From Conexibacter arvalis (GTDB lineage Bacteria > Actinomycetota > Thermoleophilia > Solirubrobacterales > Solirubrobacteraceae), in NCBI RefSeq assembly GCF_014199525.1, contig NZ_JACHNU010000003.1:186001-250000 (forward strand): a DNA stretch of 64,000 nt. Direction: 5' to 3'. The notes under the pieces are model-generated. The model had not been told where the DNA came from. It did no database searches and saw only the letters and a list, made by a program, of their open reading frames with translations. Shown one piece after another: positions 52,055 to 60,614 of this stretch (positions are counted from its first letter, which is position 1; each line of letters begins with the position of its first letter). Both the position numbers and the translations under genes were made by a program.

Positions 52055-52728
52055 GAGCGCCGCACCTGCGCCATCAGCGCGTCGAGCACCTCGACGGTCG
52101 CGGCGGCCGCGGCGTCGGGGTCGCCGGCGCGGATCGCCGCGACCAGCGCGTCGTGGATGTCGACGTGCTGGGCCCACGGGCTGCGCTGGACCGAGTCGTA
52201 GAGGAGGTCGCGCAGGGCGGCCGAGAAGTCGTCGTACAGCTCCGCCAGCATCGCGTTGTGGGAGGCGGCGGCGATCAGTCGGTGGAGGCGGACGTCGGTC
52301 TCGACGAACCGCTCCAGCTCGTGCGCGCGGCCGGCCTCGGCCCGCTCGCGCTGGAGCGCCTCCAGCGCGGCGAGGTCGGCATCGGTCCGCCGCATCGCCG
52401 CCAGCCGCGCGGCCTCGACCTCCAGCGCGCGACGGACCTCGAACACCTCCAGCAGCTCGGCCCGCGAGGTGCGGCGGCGGACGGCGCCGGCCAGCTCGCT
52501 GGTGGCGCGCACGTAGGTGCCGTCCCCCTGGCGCGGCTCGAGCAGGCCGGCGTGGACGAGCGCCCGCACCGCCTCGCGCAGCGCGTTGCGCCCGATCCCA
52601 AGCTGTTCGACGAGCCGCGGCTCGGTCGGGATCTTCTCGCCGACCGGCCAGGCGCCGGAGGCGATCTCGGCCCGCAGCGCCTCGATCGCCTGGTCGACGA
52701 GCGAGGTCCGCTGCAAACGTCCAGTCAT
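52051..52728 (-). CDS. GntR-family regulator, FadR subfamily
   Basis: 225 residues. HTH: LVDQAIEALRAEIASGAWPVGEKIPTEPRLVEQLGIGRNALREAVRALVHAGLLEPRQGDGTYV, then FCD domain with FEVRRALEVEAARLAA, ETDVRLHRLIAAASHN (metal/ligand His) and VDIHDALVAAIRAGD. Coupled to the CynX-type MFS gene and probably its regulator. Confidence 0.92.
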   Translation of the reverse strand: MTGRLQRTSLVDQAIEALRAEIASGAWPVGEKIPTEPRLVEQLGIGRNALREAVRALVHAGLLEPRQGDGTYVRATSELAGAVRRRTSRAELLEVFEVRRALEVEAARLAAMRRTDADLAALEALQRERAEAGRAHELERFVETDVRLHRLIAAASHNAMLAELYDDFSAALRDLLYDSVQRSPWAQHVDIHDALVAAIRAGDPDAAAAATVEVLDALMAQVRRS

Positions 52729-52798
52729 GGGACGAATCTACCACCGCCGAAACACCACCAACCGTGCGTTCCGACACACACGTCTGGCCCACAACGAG

Positions 52799-52845
52799 AT
52801 GAGGTGCGAGTTCTGGTCGCTCAGCGACCGAAACTCGCACCTCAT
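52799..52845. repeat. Long near-perfect palindrome (23-bp arms)
   Basis: Left arm 52799-52821 and right arm 52823-52845 are reverse complements with two adjacent mismatches (CT against TC) and a single central base. The arms contain GAGGTGCGAGTT. It lies 53 bp beyond the nuoN stop and 71 bp before the GntR start. It could be a terminator of the nuo operon, but its length and symmetry are more like a REP-type or mobile palindrome. Confidence 0.85.
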
Positions 52846-52897
52846 GGAGAACCGGGGCGCGGGGCGGGCGGGCGCGCGCGGCGGCGCCCGCCGCGGC

Positions 52898-54478
52898 CTA
52901 GAAGATCCCGGTGAAGACGCTGCCGGCCTTGCCGGCCAGCTCGAACAGCGGCGACGGGATGATGCCGAAGAAGAGGACGACGGCGGTCGCGATCCAGGCG
53001 ACGCCGACGACCTCCGGCTCCAGCTTGGAGGAGCGCGCCAGCTCGGCGTCGGCCTCCTGCGAGCCGCCGGCCATCACCGGCGGCGTGCCGGCGCTGCCGC
53101 CGGCCGGGGCGGGCGCGGCCGTGCGGACCGGCGTGACGTCGCCGGAGCGCTCGCCCATCCACATCGCGGCGATCACCCGCAGGTAGTAGCCGAGCGAGAT
53201 CATCGAGCCGACGACGAGGACGATGCCCAGCCAGGCGTATCCACCGTCGACCAGCGCATCGATCAAGTAGAACTTGCCGATGAAGCCGGCGGTCGCCGGG
53301 ATGCCGGCGAGGCCCAGCAGCGCGATCGTCATCGGCCACGCCATCAGCGGGTTGCTGCGGCCCAGTCCGGCGAAGGCCGGCAGCTCGTCGCCGTACTCGC
53401 TGGCGCGCTCGCGGGCGATCACGACCGCGAAGGCGGCGACGTTCATCGCGCAGTAGACGGCGAGGTAGAAGACGGTCGCCTTGACGCCGAGCTGCGTGCC
53501 GACGACGAGGCCGCACAGCAGGTAGCCGGCCTGCGCGACGCCCGAGTAGGCGAGCATCCGCTTGAGCGAGACCTGCGACAGCGCGCCGACGTTGCCGACG
53601 ACGATCGTGATCGCGGCCAGCGCGGCGACGATCGGGGCCCAGTCGAGCTGCGCGTTGACGAGCGCGGTGTCGAACAGGCGCAGCAGCACGCCGAAGGCGG
53701 CGACCTTCGTCGCGACCGCCATGAACGCGGTGACCGGCGTCGGGGCGCCCTCGTAGACGTCGGGCGTCCACTGGTGGAACGGCGCGACCGACGCCTTGAA
53801 GGCGAGGCCGACGAGCGTCAGGCCGATGCCGCTCAGCAGCAGCACGTCGCCGTTGATGCCGCCGGCGAGCGCTCTGTCGATGCCGGCGAAGTCGGTCGAC
53901 CCGGTCGCGCCGTAGATCAGCGCGAGGCCGTACAGCAGCGTCGCCGAGCCGACCGAGCCGACGATCAGGTACTTGAGGCCGGACTCGAGCGAGCCCTCCT
54001 TGCGGAACTCCGCGGCGCACAGCACGTACAGCGGGATCGAGAGCAGCTCGAAGCCGATGAACAGCGTCACGAGGTTCTGCGAGCCGACCAGCACCAGCAT
54101 GCCGAGCAGCGACAGCATCATCAGCGCGTAGTACTCGGGATGGCCGGCGACCGACGCCGCGCGCGAGCGCCACGACAGCAGGATCGCGGCGATGCCGGTC
54201 GCGCACAGGACGAAGTTGAGCGTCAGCGTCAGGTCGTCGATCGCGAGCGCGTCGGCGACGACCGACTTCCCCTCGCCGAACTGCCAGATCGAGAGGCCGA
54301 TCGAGGCGGCGATCGCGAGCAGCGAGATCAGCGGCGTGACGTTGCGCGCGGAGCGGCCGAGGAAGATGCCGACGAGCAGCGCCAGCATCCCGCCGACCGC
54401 CAGCGCGATCAGCGGCGAGAGGCCGGCGACGTCGATGTGCGGTGTTCTGACGGCCGCAGTGACGAGCGCGGATGTCAT
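52898..54478 (-). CDS. nuoN: NADH-quinone oxidoreductase subunit N
   Basis: 526 residues, about fourteen membrane segments. Antiporter-like proton channel of complex I. Family signs: LFIGFELLSIPLYVLCAAEFRKEGSLESGLKYLIVGSVGSATLLYGLALIYGATGS, LTLVGLAFKASVAPFHQWTPDVYEGAPTPVTAFMAVATKVAAFGVLLR, KRMLAYSGVAQAGYLL. Inserted Pro/Ala/Gly segment near 455-480. Last gene of the nuo operon; start overlaps nuoM stop by 4 bp. Confidence 0.96.
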   Translation of the reverse strand: MTSALVTAAVRTPHIDVAGLSPLIALAVGGMLALLVGIFLGRSARNVTPLISLLAIAASIGLSIWQFGEGKSVVADALAIDDLTLTLNFVLCATGIAAILLSWRSRAASVAGHPEYYALMMLSLLGMLVLVGSQNLVTLFIGFELLSIPLYVLCAAEFRKEGSLESGLKYLIVGSVGSATLLYGLALIYGATGSTDFAGIDRALAGGINGDVLLLSGIGLTLVGLAFKASVAPFHQWTPDVYEGAPTPVTAFMAVATKVAAFGVLLRLFDTALVNAQLDWAPIVAALAAITIVVGNVGALSQVSLKRMLAYSGVAQAGYLLCGLVVGTQLGVKATVFYLAVYCAMNVAAFAVVIARERASEYGDELPAFAGLGRSNPLMAWPMTIALLGLAGIPATAGFIGKFYLIDALVDGGYAWLGIVLVVGSMISLGYYLRVIAAMWMGERSGDVTPVRTAAPAPAGGSAGTPPVMAGGSQEADAELARSSKLEPEVVGVAWIATAVVLFFGIIPSPLFELAGKAGSVFTGIF

Positions 54479-56004
54479 GGCGTGTGCTCCTCAGAGGCCT
54501 GGGACGACGTTTCGGCGGTCAGCTGCCCGGTCTTCGCCTGCACCTGCGCGACGGCCGCCTTCGTCGTCGCCTCGCTCTTGCTCAGCCCGAACTGGGGGTA
54601 GAGCGCGAGCGCGACGATCACGACGACCGACGGGACGAGCACGCCGAGATCACGGAAGGTGATCTCGCGCGAGTCGGCCGACGGGTTGACGCGGTTGTGC
54701 ATCGAGCGGATGAACGCGCGCAGCATGTAGACCGCGGCGAGCGCGACGCCAAGCGCGGCGAAGAACGCGAACGCGGGCTTGGCGTCGAAGACGCCGAGCA
54801 GGATCAGGAACTCGCCGGCGAAGTTGGCGGAGCCCGGCATCGCGAGCGTCGCGAGCGAGACGATCAGGAACAGCGTCGCCAGCACCGGCGCGCGGAAGGC
54901 GATCCCGCCCATGTCCTTCAGCTCCTCCGAGCCGCCGGCGCGCGAGGCGAGCAGCGCGACGATGAAGAACAGCGGCACCGTCACGAGGCCGTGGTTGACC
55001 ATCTGCAGCAGCGCGCCCTGGGCGCCGTCCTCGTTGAGGGCGAAGATCCCGAGCGTGATGAAGCCCATCTGCGCGACCGACGAGTAGGCGACGACCAGGC
55101 GCACGTTCTGCGCCGAGAAGGCCATCGCCGAGCCGTACAGGATCGACGCGAGCGCGATCAGCAGCAGCAGCTCCTGGAAGTGGACCGAGGCGTCCGGGAA
55201 GACCGGCAGCACGATCCGCAGGAAGCCGTAGGCGGCGACCTTCGACAGCACGCCGGAGAAGACGGCCAGCGCCGGCAGCGGCATCGCCTTGTAGCCGTCG
55301 GGCAGCCAGCCGTGCAGCGGGAAGGCCGGCATCTTCACGAGGAAGGCGGCGGCGAAGCAGAGGAAGATCCACTGCTGCGAGCCCTCTGACAGCGGCAGCT
55401 CCTGCAGCGCGCTGAGCGCGAAGGTCAGGTCGGTGTCGTGCTGTTGGGAGGCGAGCACGCCGGTCGCGACCGCGGCGACGAGCATCAGCAGGGAGCCGAC
55501 GAGCGTGTAGATGACGAGCTTCTGCGTCCCGCGGACCCGCTGCTCGCGGTCGCCGCAGCCCCAGATCCCGGTCAGGAAGTAGAACGGGATCAGCATCAGG
55601 TCGAAGAAGGCGACGAACAGGATCAGGTCCTGGGCGCAGAAGGCGCCGAGCACCGCCGTCTGGGCGAGGCCGAGGTGGAAGTAGAACAGCCCCGGCCGGT
55701 CCCACTCGCGCAGGTTGGCGAAGATCGTCGCCAGCGCGAAGAGGAAGGTCGTCAGCAGCAGCAGGACGACGTTGAGGCCGTCGACGCCGAGCTTGTAGGA
55801 GATCCCCAGCTCGGAGATCCACGACTCGTTCGTGACGAACTGCAGCGTGTCCTGGCCGCTCTCGAAGCGGACGACGAACGAGATCGCGATGCCGAGCGCG
55901 GCGAGCGAGCCGAGCACGGCCAGCTTGGGCGCGACCTTGGCCCCAAGGATCGCGCCGAAGACGGCGACGACGAGCGGGAGCCAGATGAGAATCGAGAGAG
56001 TCAT
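54475..56004 (-). CDS. nuoM: NADH-quinone oxidoreductase subunit M
   Basis: 509 residues; second antiporter-like membrane subunit. AFFDLMLIPFYFLTGIWG, AAAFLVKMPAFPLHGWLPDGYKAMPLPALAVFSGVLSKVAAYGFLRI, VVAYSSVAQMGFITLGIFA. At the place of the key Glu (E. coli Glu144, in WEMMLVP) the protein has Asp in FDLMLIP, a conservative change. The C-terminal 35 residues are a soluble helical tail (SEATTKAAVAQVQAKTG). Ten bp after nuoL. Confidence 0.96.
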   Translation of the reverse strand: MTLSILIWLPLVVAVFGAILGAKVAPKLAVLGSLAALGIAISFVVRFESGQDTLQFVTNESWISELGISYKLGVDGLNVVLLLLTTFLFALATIFANLREWDRPGLFYFHLGLAQTAVLGAFCAQDLILFVAFFDLMLIPFYFLTGIWGCGDREQRVRGTQKLVIYTLVGSLLMLVAAVATGVLASQQHDTDLTFALSALQELPLSEGSQQWIFLCFAAAFLVKMPAFPLHGWLPDGYKAMPLPALAVFSGVLSKVAAYGFLRIVLPVFPDASVHFQELLLLIALASILYGSAMAFSAQNVRLVVAYSSVAQMGFITLGIFALNEDGAQGALLQMVNHGLVTVPLFFIVALLASRAGGSEELKDMGGIAFRAPVLATLFLIVSLATLAMPGSANFAGEFLILLGVFDAKPAFAFFAALGVALAAVYMLRAFIRSMHNRVNPSADSREITFRDLGVLVPSVVVIVALALYPQFGLSKSEATTKAAVAQVQAKTGQLTAETSSQASEEHTP

Positions 56005-56014
56005 CAGCGGCGCC

Positions 56015-58030
56015 TCACGAGCTCGCGATCAGGAAGTACAGGACGACCGCTCCTCCGCCGAGCAGCAGGAGCGCGGCGTAGTAGCGCAGGAAGCCGGACT
56101 GCAGCGTCCGCACGACGGCCGAGCCGGCTCTGACGATGCCGGTCGCGCCGCCGATGAAGAGGCCGTCGACGACCCGCGGCTCGAACCACGTGCGGAAGAA
56201 CGTCCCGGCCGCGGCCCACGGGCGCACGATCAGGAAGTCGATCAGCTCATCGAAGTACCACTTGTTGACGAGGAAGCGGTGCAGCCAGCCGAAGCGCGCC
56301 TGGAGCGCGGCCGCGGTGCCCGGCTTGCGCACCCAGATGTGGTACGCGATCGCGATGCCGGCCAGCGCGACGACCGTGCCAAGGATCATGCCGAACCAGA
56401 TCATGCCGTCGCTGGCGTGCAGGTGGACGTACTTGGAGTCGGCGAAGGTCGGCTCCAGGAAGTCGGTGATCACGTGCGTGACGAACGGGATCTGGAGCAC
56501 GCCGAGTATCGTCGCGCCGATCGCCAGCAGGCCCATCGCGATCTTCATCGGCTGCTCGCGATCGGCGATCACGTGCTCGGGGCCGGGGAAGCCGACCTCG
56601 GTGTCCTCGCGCTCGCCGTTGGCCGGGTTGGTCGGGTACTCGGCGTGGGCGATGTGGCCGTGCTCGAGCTCGACCGCCTCGGGGCACGGTCTGTTGAAGA
56701 AGGCGCGGAAGATCATCCGCCACGTGTAGATGCCGGTCAGGAAGGCGCCGATGTAGCCGACGACGTAGAGGACGGTGAACCAGCCCTCGCGCGCCCCGAC
56801 CATCGCGAGGATCTCGTCCTTGGAGAAGAAGCCGGAGAACGGCGGCACGCCCGACAGCGCGAGGCCGCCGACGACGAAGCAGCCGAACGTGAACGGCATC
56901 GCTCTCTTGAAGCCGGACATCTTGTCGAGCGACTGGGCGCCGGCCATCGCGCCGATGATCGAGCCGGCCGCCATGAACAGCAGCGCCTTGAAGAAGGCGT
57001 GCGTCATCAGGTGGAAGAGGCCCGCGGCGTAGGCGCCGGCGGAGACGCCCATGATCATGTAGCCGATCTGCGACATCGTCGAGTAGGCGATCACGCGCTT
57101 GATGTCGGTCTGCGTGAGCGCGATCGTGCCGGCGACCAGCAGCGTCGCGCAGCCGACGATCGCGCCGACGTTCGCGGCGGCCGGAGCGGCCTCGAACAGC
57201 GGGAACATGCGCGAGATCAGGTAGACGCCCGCGGTCACCATCGTGGCGGCGTGGATCAGCGAGGAGACCGGCGTCGGGCCCTCCATCGCGTCCGGGAGCC
57301 AGGTGTGGAACGGCAGCTGCGCCGACTTCGCGAAGGCGCCGACGAGCAGCAGCAGGCAGCCGGCGACGAGCGCGCCCTCGTGGGCGTCGAAGGCGCCGGC
57401 TCTGACGGCCTCGAAGGTGCCGAGGAAGTCGAGCGTCCCGCTGTAGCGCAGGATGAAGAAGGTGCCGAGCACGAGGCCGACGTCGCCGACGACGTTGATG
57501 ACGAACGCCTTGATGCCGGCCTTCGTCGCCGTGTCGCGGCGGTACCAGAACGAGATCAGCAGGTAGGAGGCGGCGCCGACGAACGCCCAGCCGACGATCA
57601 GCAGCAGGAAGTTCGCCGCCAGCACCAGCACCAGCATCGAGAAGACGAAGAAGTTCAGGTACGCGAAGTAGCGCGCGTTGCCGCGGTCGCTCTTCATGTA
57701 GCTGATCGAGTAGAGGTGGATCAGCGTCGAGACGCCCGTGACGACGAGCATCATGAAGACCGACAGCGGGTCGACGAGGATCGCCAGTCTGGCGTCGATC
57801 GAGCCGGAGACGGCGTAGTCCCACAGCGACGACGTCAGCTGCCGGTGGTGCTCGTCCTGGCCCTGCAGCGAGATGAGCGAGGCGACGGCGGAGGCGAACG
57901 CCAGCAGGATCGCCAGCGTTCCGATCGCGCCGGCCGGCCCTCTGGCCAGACGCTTGTGGCCGAGGCCGATGAGGATCGTCCCCGCCAGCGGAAAGGCGAG
58001 GACGAGCCAGGCCCAGGTGGTAGTGCTCAC
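56015..58030 (-). CDS. nuoL: NADH-quinone oxidoreductase subunit L
   Basis: 671 residues from GTG 58030; 4-bp overlap with nuoK. Largest antiporter-like subunit. [128 protein letters not shown]-terminal lateral helix with the last TM segments ([22 protein letters not shown]) is present, so full length. Confidence 0.97.
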   Translation of the reverse strand: MSTTTWAWLVLAFPLAGTILIGLGHKRLARGPAGAIGTLAILLAFASAVASLISLQGQDEHHRQLTSSLWDYAVSGSIDARLAILVDPLSVFMMLVVTGVSTLIHLYSISYMKSDRGNARYFAYLNFFVFSMLVLVLAANFLLLIVGWAFVGAASYLLISFWYRRDTATKAGIKAFVINVVGDVGLVLGTFFILRYSGTLDFLGTFEAVRAGAFDAHEGALVAGCLLLLVGAFAKSAQLPFHTWLPDAMEGPTPVSSLIHAATMVTAGVYLISRMFPLFEAAPAAANVGAIVGCATLLVAGTIALTQTDIKRVIAYSTMSQIGYMIMGVSAGAYAAGLFHLMTHAFFKALLFMAAGSIIGAMAGAQSLDKMSGFKRAMPFTFGCFVVGGLALSGVPPFSGFFSKDEILAMVGAREGWFTVLYVVGYIGAFLTGIYTWRMIFRAFFNRPCPEAVELEHGHIAHAEYPTNPANGEREDTEVGFPGPEHVIADREQPMKIAMGLLAIGATILGVLQIPFVTHVITDFLEPTFADSKYVHLHASDGMIWFGMILGTVVALAGIAIAYHIWVRKPGTAAALQARFGWLHRFLVNKWYFDELIDFLIVRPWAAAGTFFRTWFEPRVVDGLFIGGATGIVRAGSAVVRTLQSGFLRYYAALLLLGGGAVVLYFLIASS

Positions 58031-58326
58031 CCTTGCAGCTCCTTGATCCCATCCACGTCGATCGGCATTCTGCGGCGGAAGATCGCCACGATCAGGCCGA
58101 GACCGACAGCAACTTCACATGCGGCGACGACCATCACGGTCAGCGCGAAGATCTGGCCGTCGAGGTTCCCGTGCATGCGCGAGAAGGCGACCAGCGCGAG
58201 GTTCGCCGCGTTGAGCATCAGCTCCAGGCAGAGCAGGATCACGAGCGGGTTGCGCCGCGTGAGCACGCCGCCCGCGCCGATGCAGAAGATCAGGGCGGAG
58301 ACGACCAGGTACCAACTGATTGCCAT
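58027..58326 (-). CDS. nuoK: NADH-quinone oxidoreductase subunit K
   Basis: 99 residues, three membrane segments. Conserved glutamates Glu35 ([13 protein letters not shown]) and Glu71 ([15 protein letters not shown]), needed for proton transfer. Three bp after nuoJ; overlaps nuoL by 4 bp. Confidence 0.97.
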   Translation of the reverse strand: MAISWYLVVSALIFCIGAGGVLTRRNPLVILLCLELMLNAANLALVAFSRMHGNLDGQIFALTVMVVAACEVAVGLGLIVAIFRRRMPIDVDGIKELQG

Positions 58327-58329
58327 GGT

Positions 58330-59040
58330 TTACGCCTCCTCCCCGGCGTCGTCGCCGGAGGCCGGGTTGGCGCCGTCGCGCGGCGCGGGGGCGGCGGCCG
58401 GCACCGGCGCCGGCTGGCGCGGCTCCTCCGGCGGGGCTCTCATGCGGCCGACGGCCTCGGCCAGGGTGCCGCTGAACAGCGAGCGCGGGGTGATGTACTG
58501 GCCCGGCACGTACGGGCGGTCGTCGAGCGCCCGGCCGCCGTCGCGGCGGCGGGCCAGCATGACGGCGCCGACGGTCGCGGTCAGCAGCAGCAGCGACGCG
58601 ATCTGGAACGGCAGCTGGAACTTCGTCAGCAGCGCCTCGCCGATGTCGGCCGGCGAGCCGAAGCCCGGGACGTACGGGGCGCCGTCGCCGTCGATCGCCT
58701 TCAGGCCCGAGCCGAGCATCGCGATGCACAGCTCGACGAACAGCATGCCGATGAACAGCCCGGCGATCACTCTCAGTCTCGCGCCGCCGCGTCCGAGCGG
58801 CACCGTCCCGTCGCCCACGTATGAGACGACGAAGACGTAGAGCACGGTCACGGCGCCGGCGTAGACGATCACCTGCGCGGCGGCGAGGAACTCGGCCCGC
58901 AGCAGCAGGAACAGCGCCGCCAGCGAGATCAGGTGCCCGACGAGCGCGAGCACGCTGTAGAAGGGGTTGTGCAGCGTGACGACGCCGATCGCCCCGGCGA
59001 GGGCGCCGATCGCCGCGATGAAGAAGATGACTTCGGCCAT
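58330..59040 (-). CDS. nuoJ: NADH-quinone oxidoreductase subunit J
   Basis: 236 residues. MAEVIFFIAAIGALAGAIGVVTLHNPFYSVLALVGHLISLAALFLLLRAEFLAAAQVIVYAGAVTVLYVFVVSYVG shows the TM1-TM3 core including the pi-bulge TM3 YAGAVTVLYVFVV. The C-terminal 60 residues are a Pro/Ala-rich soluble tail, longer than in E. coli. Lies between nuoI and nuoK. Confidence 0.96.
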   Translation of the reverse strand: MAEVIFFIAAIGALAGAIGVVTLHNPFYSVLALVGHLISLAALFLLLRAEFLAAAQVIVYAGAVTVLYVFVVSYVGDGTVPLGRGGARLRVIAGLFIGMLFVELCIAMLGSGLKAIDGDGAPYVPGFGSPADIGEALLTKFQLPFQIASLLLLTATVGAVMLARRRDGGRALDDRPYVPGQYITPRSLFSGTLAEAVGRMRAPPEEPRQPAPVPAAAPAPRDGANPASGDDAGEEA

Positions 59041-59049
59041 GGCGCTCGC

Positions 59050-59583
59050 CTACTCGTCCTCGGTCCGGAGCGGGGTGCGCTCGAGCGGCTCGGCGAGCAG
59101 CATCTCCTTGGTGAAGATGAGGTCCGTGCGGTTGTAGTCGGACATCTCGTAGTCGTGGCCCATCGTGATCGCGTCGAACGGGCACGCGACCTCGCAGTAG
59201 CCGCAGAAGATGCAGCGCGAGAGGTTGATCTCGTAGACGGCGGCGTAGCGCTCGCCGGCGGAGACGCGGTGCTCGGGCGTGTTCTCGGCCGCGACGACGC
59301 GGATGCAGTCGGCCGGGCAGGCGGCGGCGCAGAGCGAGCAGCCGACGCACTTCTCCAGGCCGGTGTCCGCGAACTTGTGCAGCTTGTGCCGGCCGCGGAA
59401 GCGCGGGTAGACCGGGACCTTCTCCTCGGGGTACTGGTAGACGACCGGTCTCTCGAGCATCCGCCCGAAGGTCGTCTTGAGCCCGCGGAGGGTCTCGCCG
59501 AACGCGCGGTACGCGCCGCCGGCGCCGCCGGGCTTCGGCGCGCGCTGGACGGCGACGACGTCCTCGCCAGGGTTCCAGGCCAT
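59050..59583 (-). CDS. nuoI: NADH-quinone oxidoreductase subunit I (two 4Fe-4S clusters)
   Basis: 177 residues. Clusters N6a and N6b: Cys79, 82, 85, 89 (CVGCSLCAAACPADCI) and Cys124, 127, 130, 134 (CIFCGYCEVACPFDAI). Peripheral arm subunit near the quinone site. Its ATG shares one base with the nuoH stop. Confidence 0.97.
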   Translation of the reverse strand: MAWNPGEDVVAVQRAPKPGGAGGAYRAFGETLRGLKTTFGRMLERPVVYQYPEEKVPVYPRFRGRHKLHKFADTGLEKCVGCSLCAAACPADCIRVVAAENTPEHRVSAGERYAAVYEINLSRCIFCGYCEVACPFDAITMGHDYEMSDYNRTDLIFTKEMLLAEPLERTPLRTEDE

Positions 59584-60614
59584 CAGTCAGTCACCACCAC
59601 GATGATTGCGGTCACGATCACGTTGGCCGTCGCCAGCGGCAGCAGGATCTTCCAGCCAAGGGCCATCAGCTGGTCGTAGCGCGGGCGCGGGAACGTGGTG
59701 CGCGCCCACACGAAGACGCAGATCACGAGGACCGTCTTGACGAGCACGACGATCGGGTCGACCCACGTGGGCGGGTCGACGAACGGCAGCTGCCAGCCGC
59801 CGAGGAACATCGTCACCGCGATCGCCGAGGCGATGACCATGTGGAAGTACTCCGCGGCGTAGTAGGTCGCGAAGCGGCCGCCGCCGTACTCGGTCGAGTA
59901 GCCGCCGACCAGCTCCGCCTCGGCCTCGGAGAGGTCGAACGGCGGGCGGCCGGTCTCCGCGAAGGCCGAGACGATGTAGATGCAGAAGCCGACGAACTGG
60001 GGAACGATGTACCACATTCCCGACTGCGCCTCGACGATCCCGGTGAGCGAGAGCGTCCCGGCGGTGATGACGATGCCGAGGATCGAGAAGCCCATCGCCA
60101 GCTCGTAGGAGATCAGCTGGGCAGCCGAGCGCATCGCGCCGAGGAAGGAGTACTTCGAGCCGGAGGCCCAGCCGCCGAGCATCAGGCCGTAGACCGACAG
60201 GCCGCTGAAGGCGAAGGCGAAGAGGATGCCGATCGAGACGTCGATCCCGTACAGCCCCACCTCGGTGCCGAAGATGTCGACGGTGCCGCCGAACGGGATG
60301 ATCGCGAAGGTCGCCGCCGCGCAGATCATCGAGATGACCGGGGCGAAGGCGAACAGGAATCCGACCGACGTTCTCGGGCGGAACTGCTGCTTGAACAGCA
60401 GCTTGCCGATGTCGGCCATCGGCTGCAGCGCGCCGTAGGGGCCGACGCGGTTGGGGCCGTAGCGCATCTGCATGCGACCCATCAGCTTGCGGTCGAGCAT
60501 CAGCGCCAGCGGGACGAGCGTGAAGCCGACCAGGAAGATGACGACCGCCTTGATGATCTGGATCCACCACGACTCGGCGAACCCGACCTCGGCGAAGGGG
60601 ACCAGCACGCTCAC
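59583..60614 (-). CDS. nuoH: NADH-quinone oxidoreductase subunit H
   Basis: 343 residues from GTG 60614. Membrane subunit forming the quinone cavity with NuoB/D. RMQMRYGPNRVGPYGALQPMADIGKLLFKQQFRP, ISYELAMGFSILGIVITAGTLSL, FAETGRPPFDLSEAEAELVGGYSTEYGG (acidic loop). Eight membrane segments. GTG overlaps nuoG stop by 4 bp. Confidence 0.97.
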   Translation of the reverse strand: MSVLVPFAEVGFAESWWIQIIKAVVIFLVGFTLVPLALMLDRKLMGRMQMRYGPNRVGPYGALQPMADIGKLLFKQQFRPRTSVGFLFAFAPVISMICAAATFAIIPFGGTVDIFGTEVGLYGIDVSIGILFAFAFSGLSVYGLMLGGWASGSKYSFLGAMRSAAQLISYELAMGFSILGIVITAGTLSLTGIVEAQSGMWYIVPQFVGFCIYIVSAFAETGRPPFDLSEAEAELVGGYSTEYGGGRFATYYAAEYFHMVIASAIAVTMFLGGWQLPFVDPPTWVDPIVVLVKTVLVICVFVWARTTFPRPRYDQLMALGWKILLPLATANVIVTAIIVVVTD

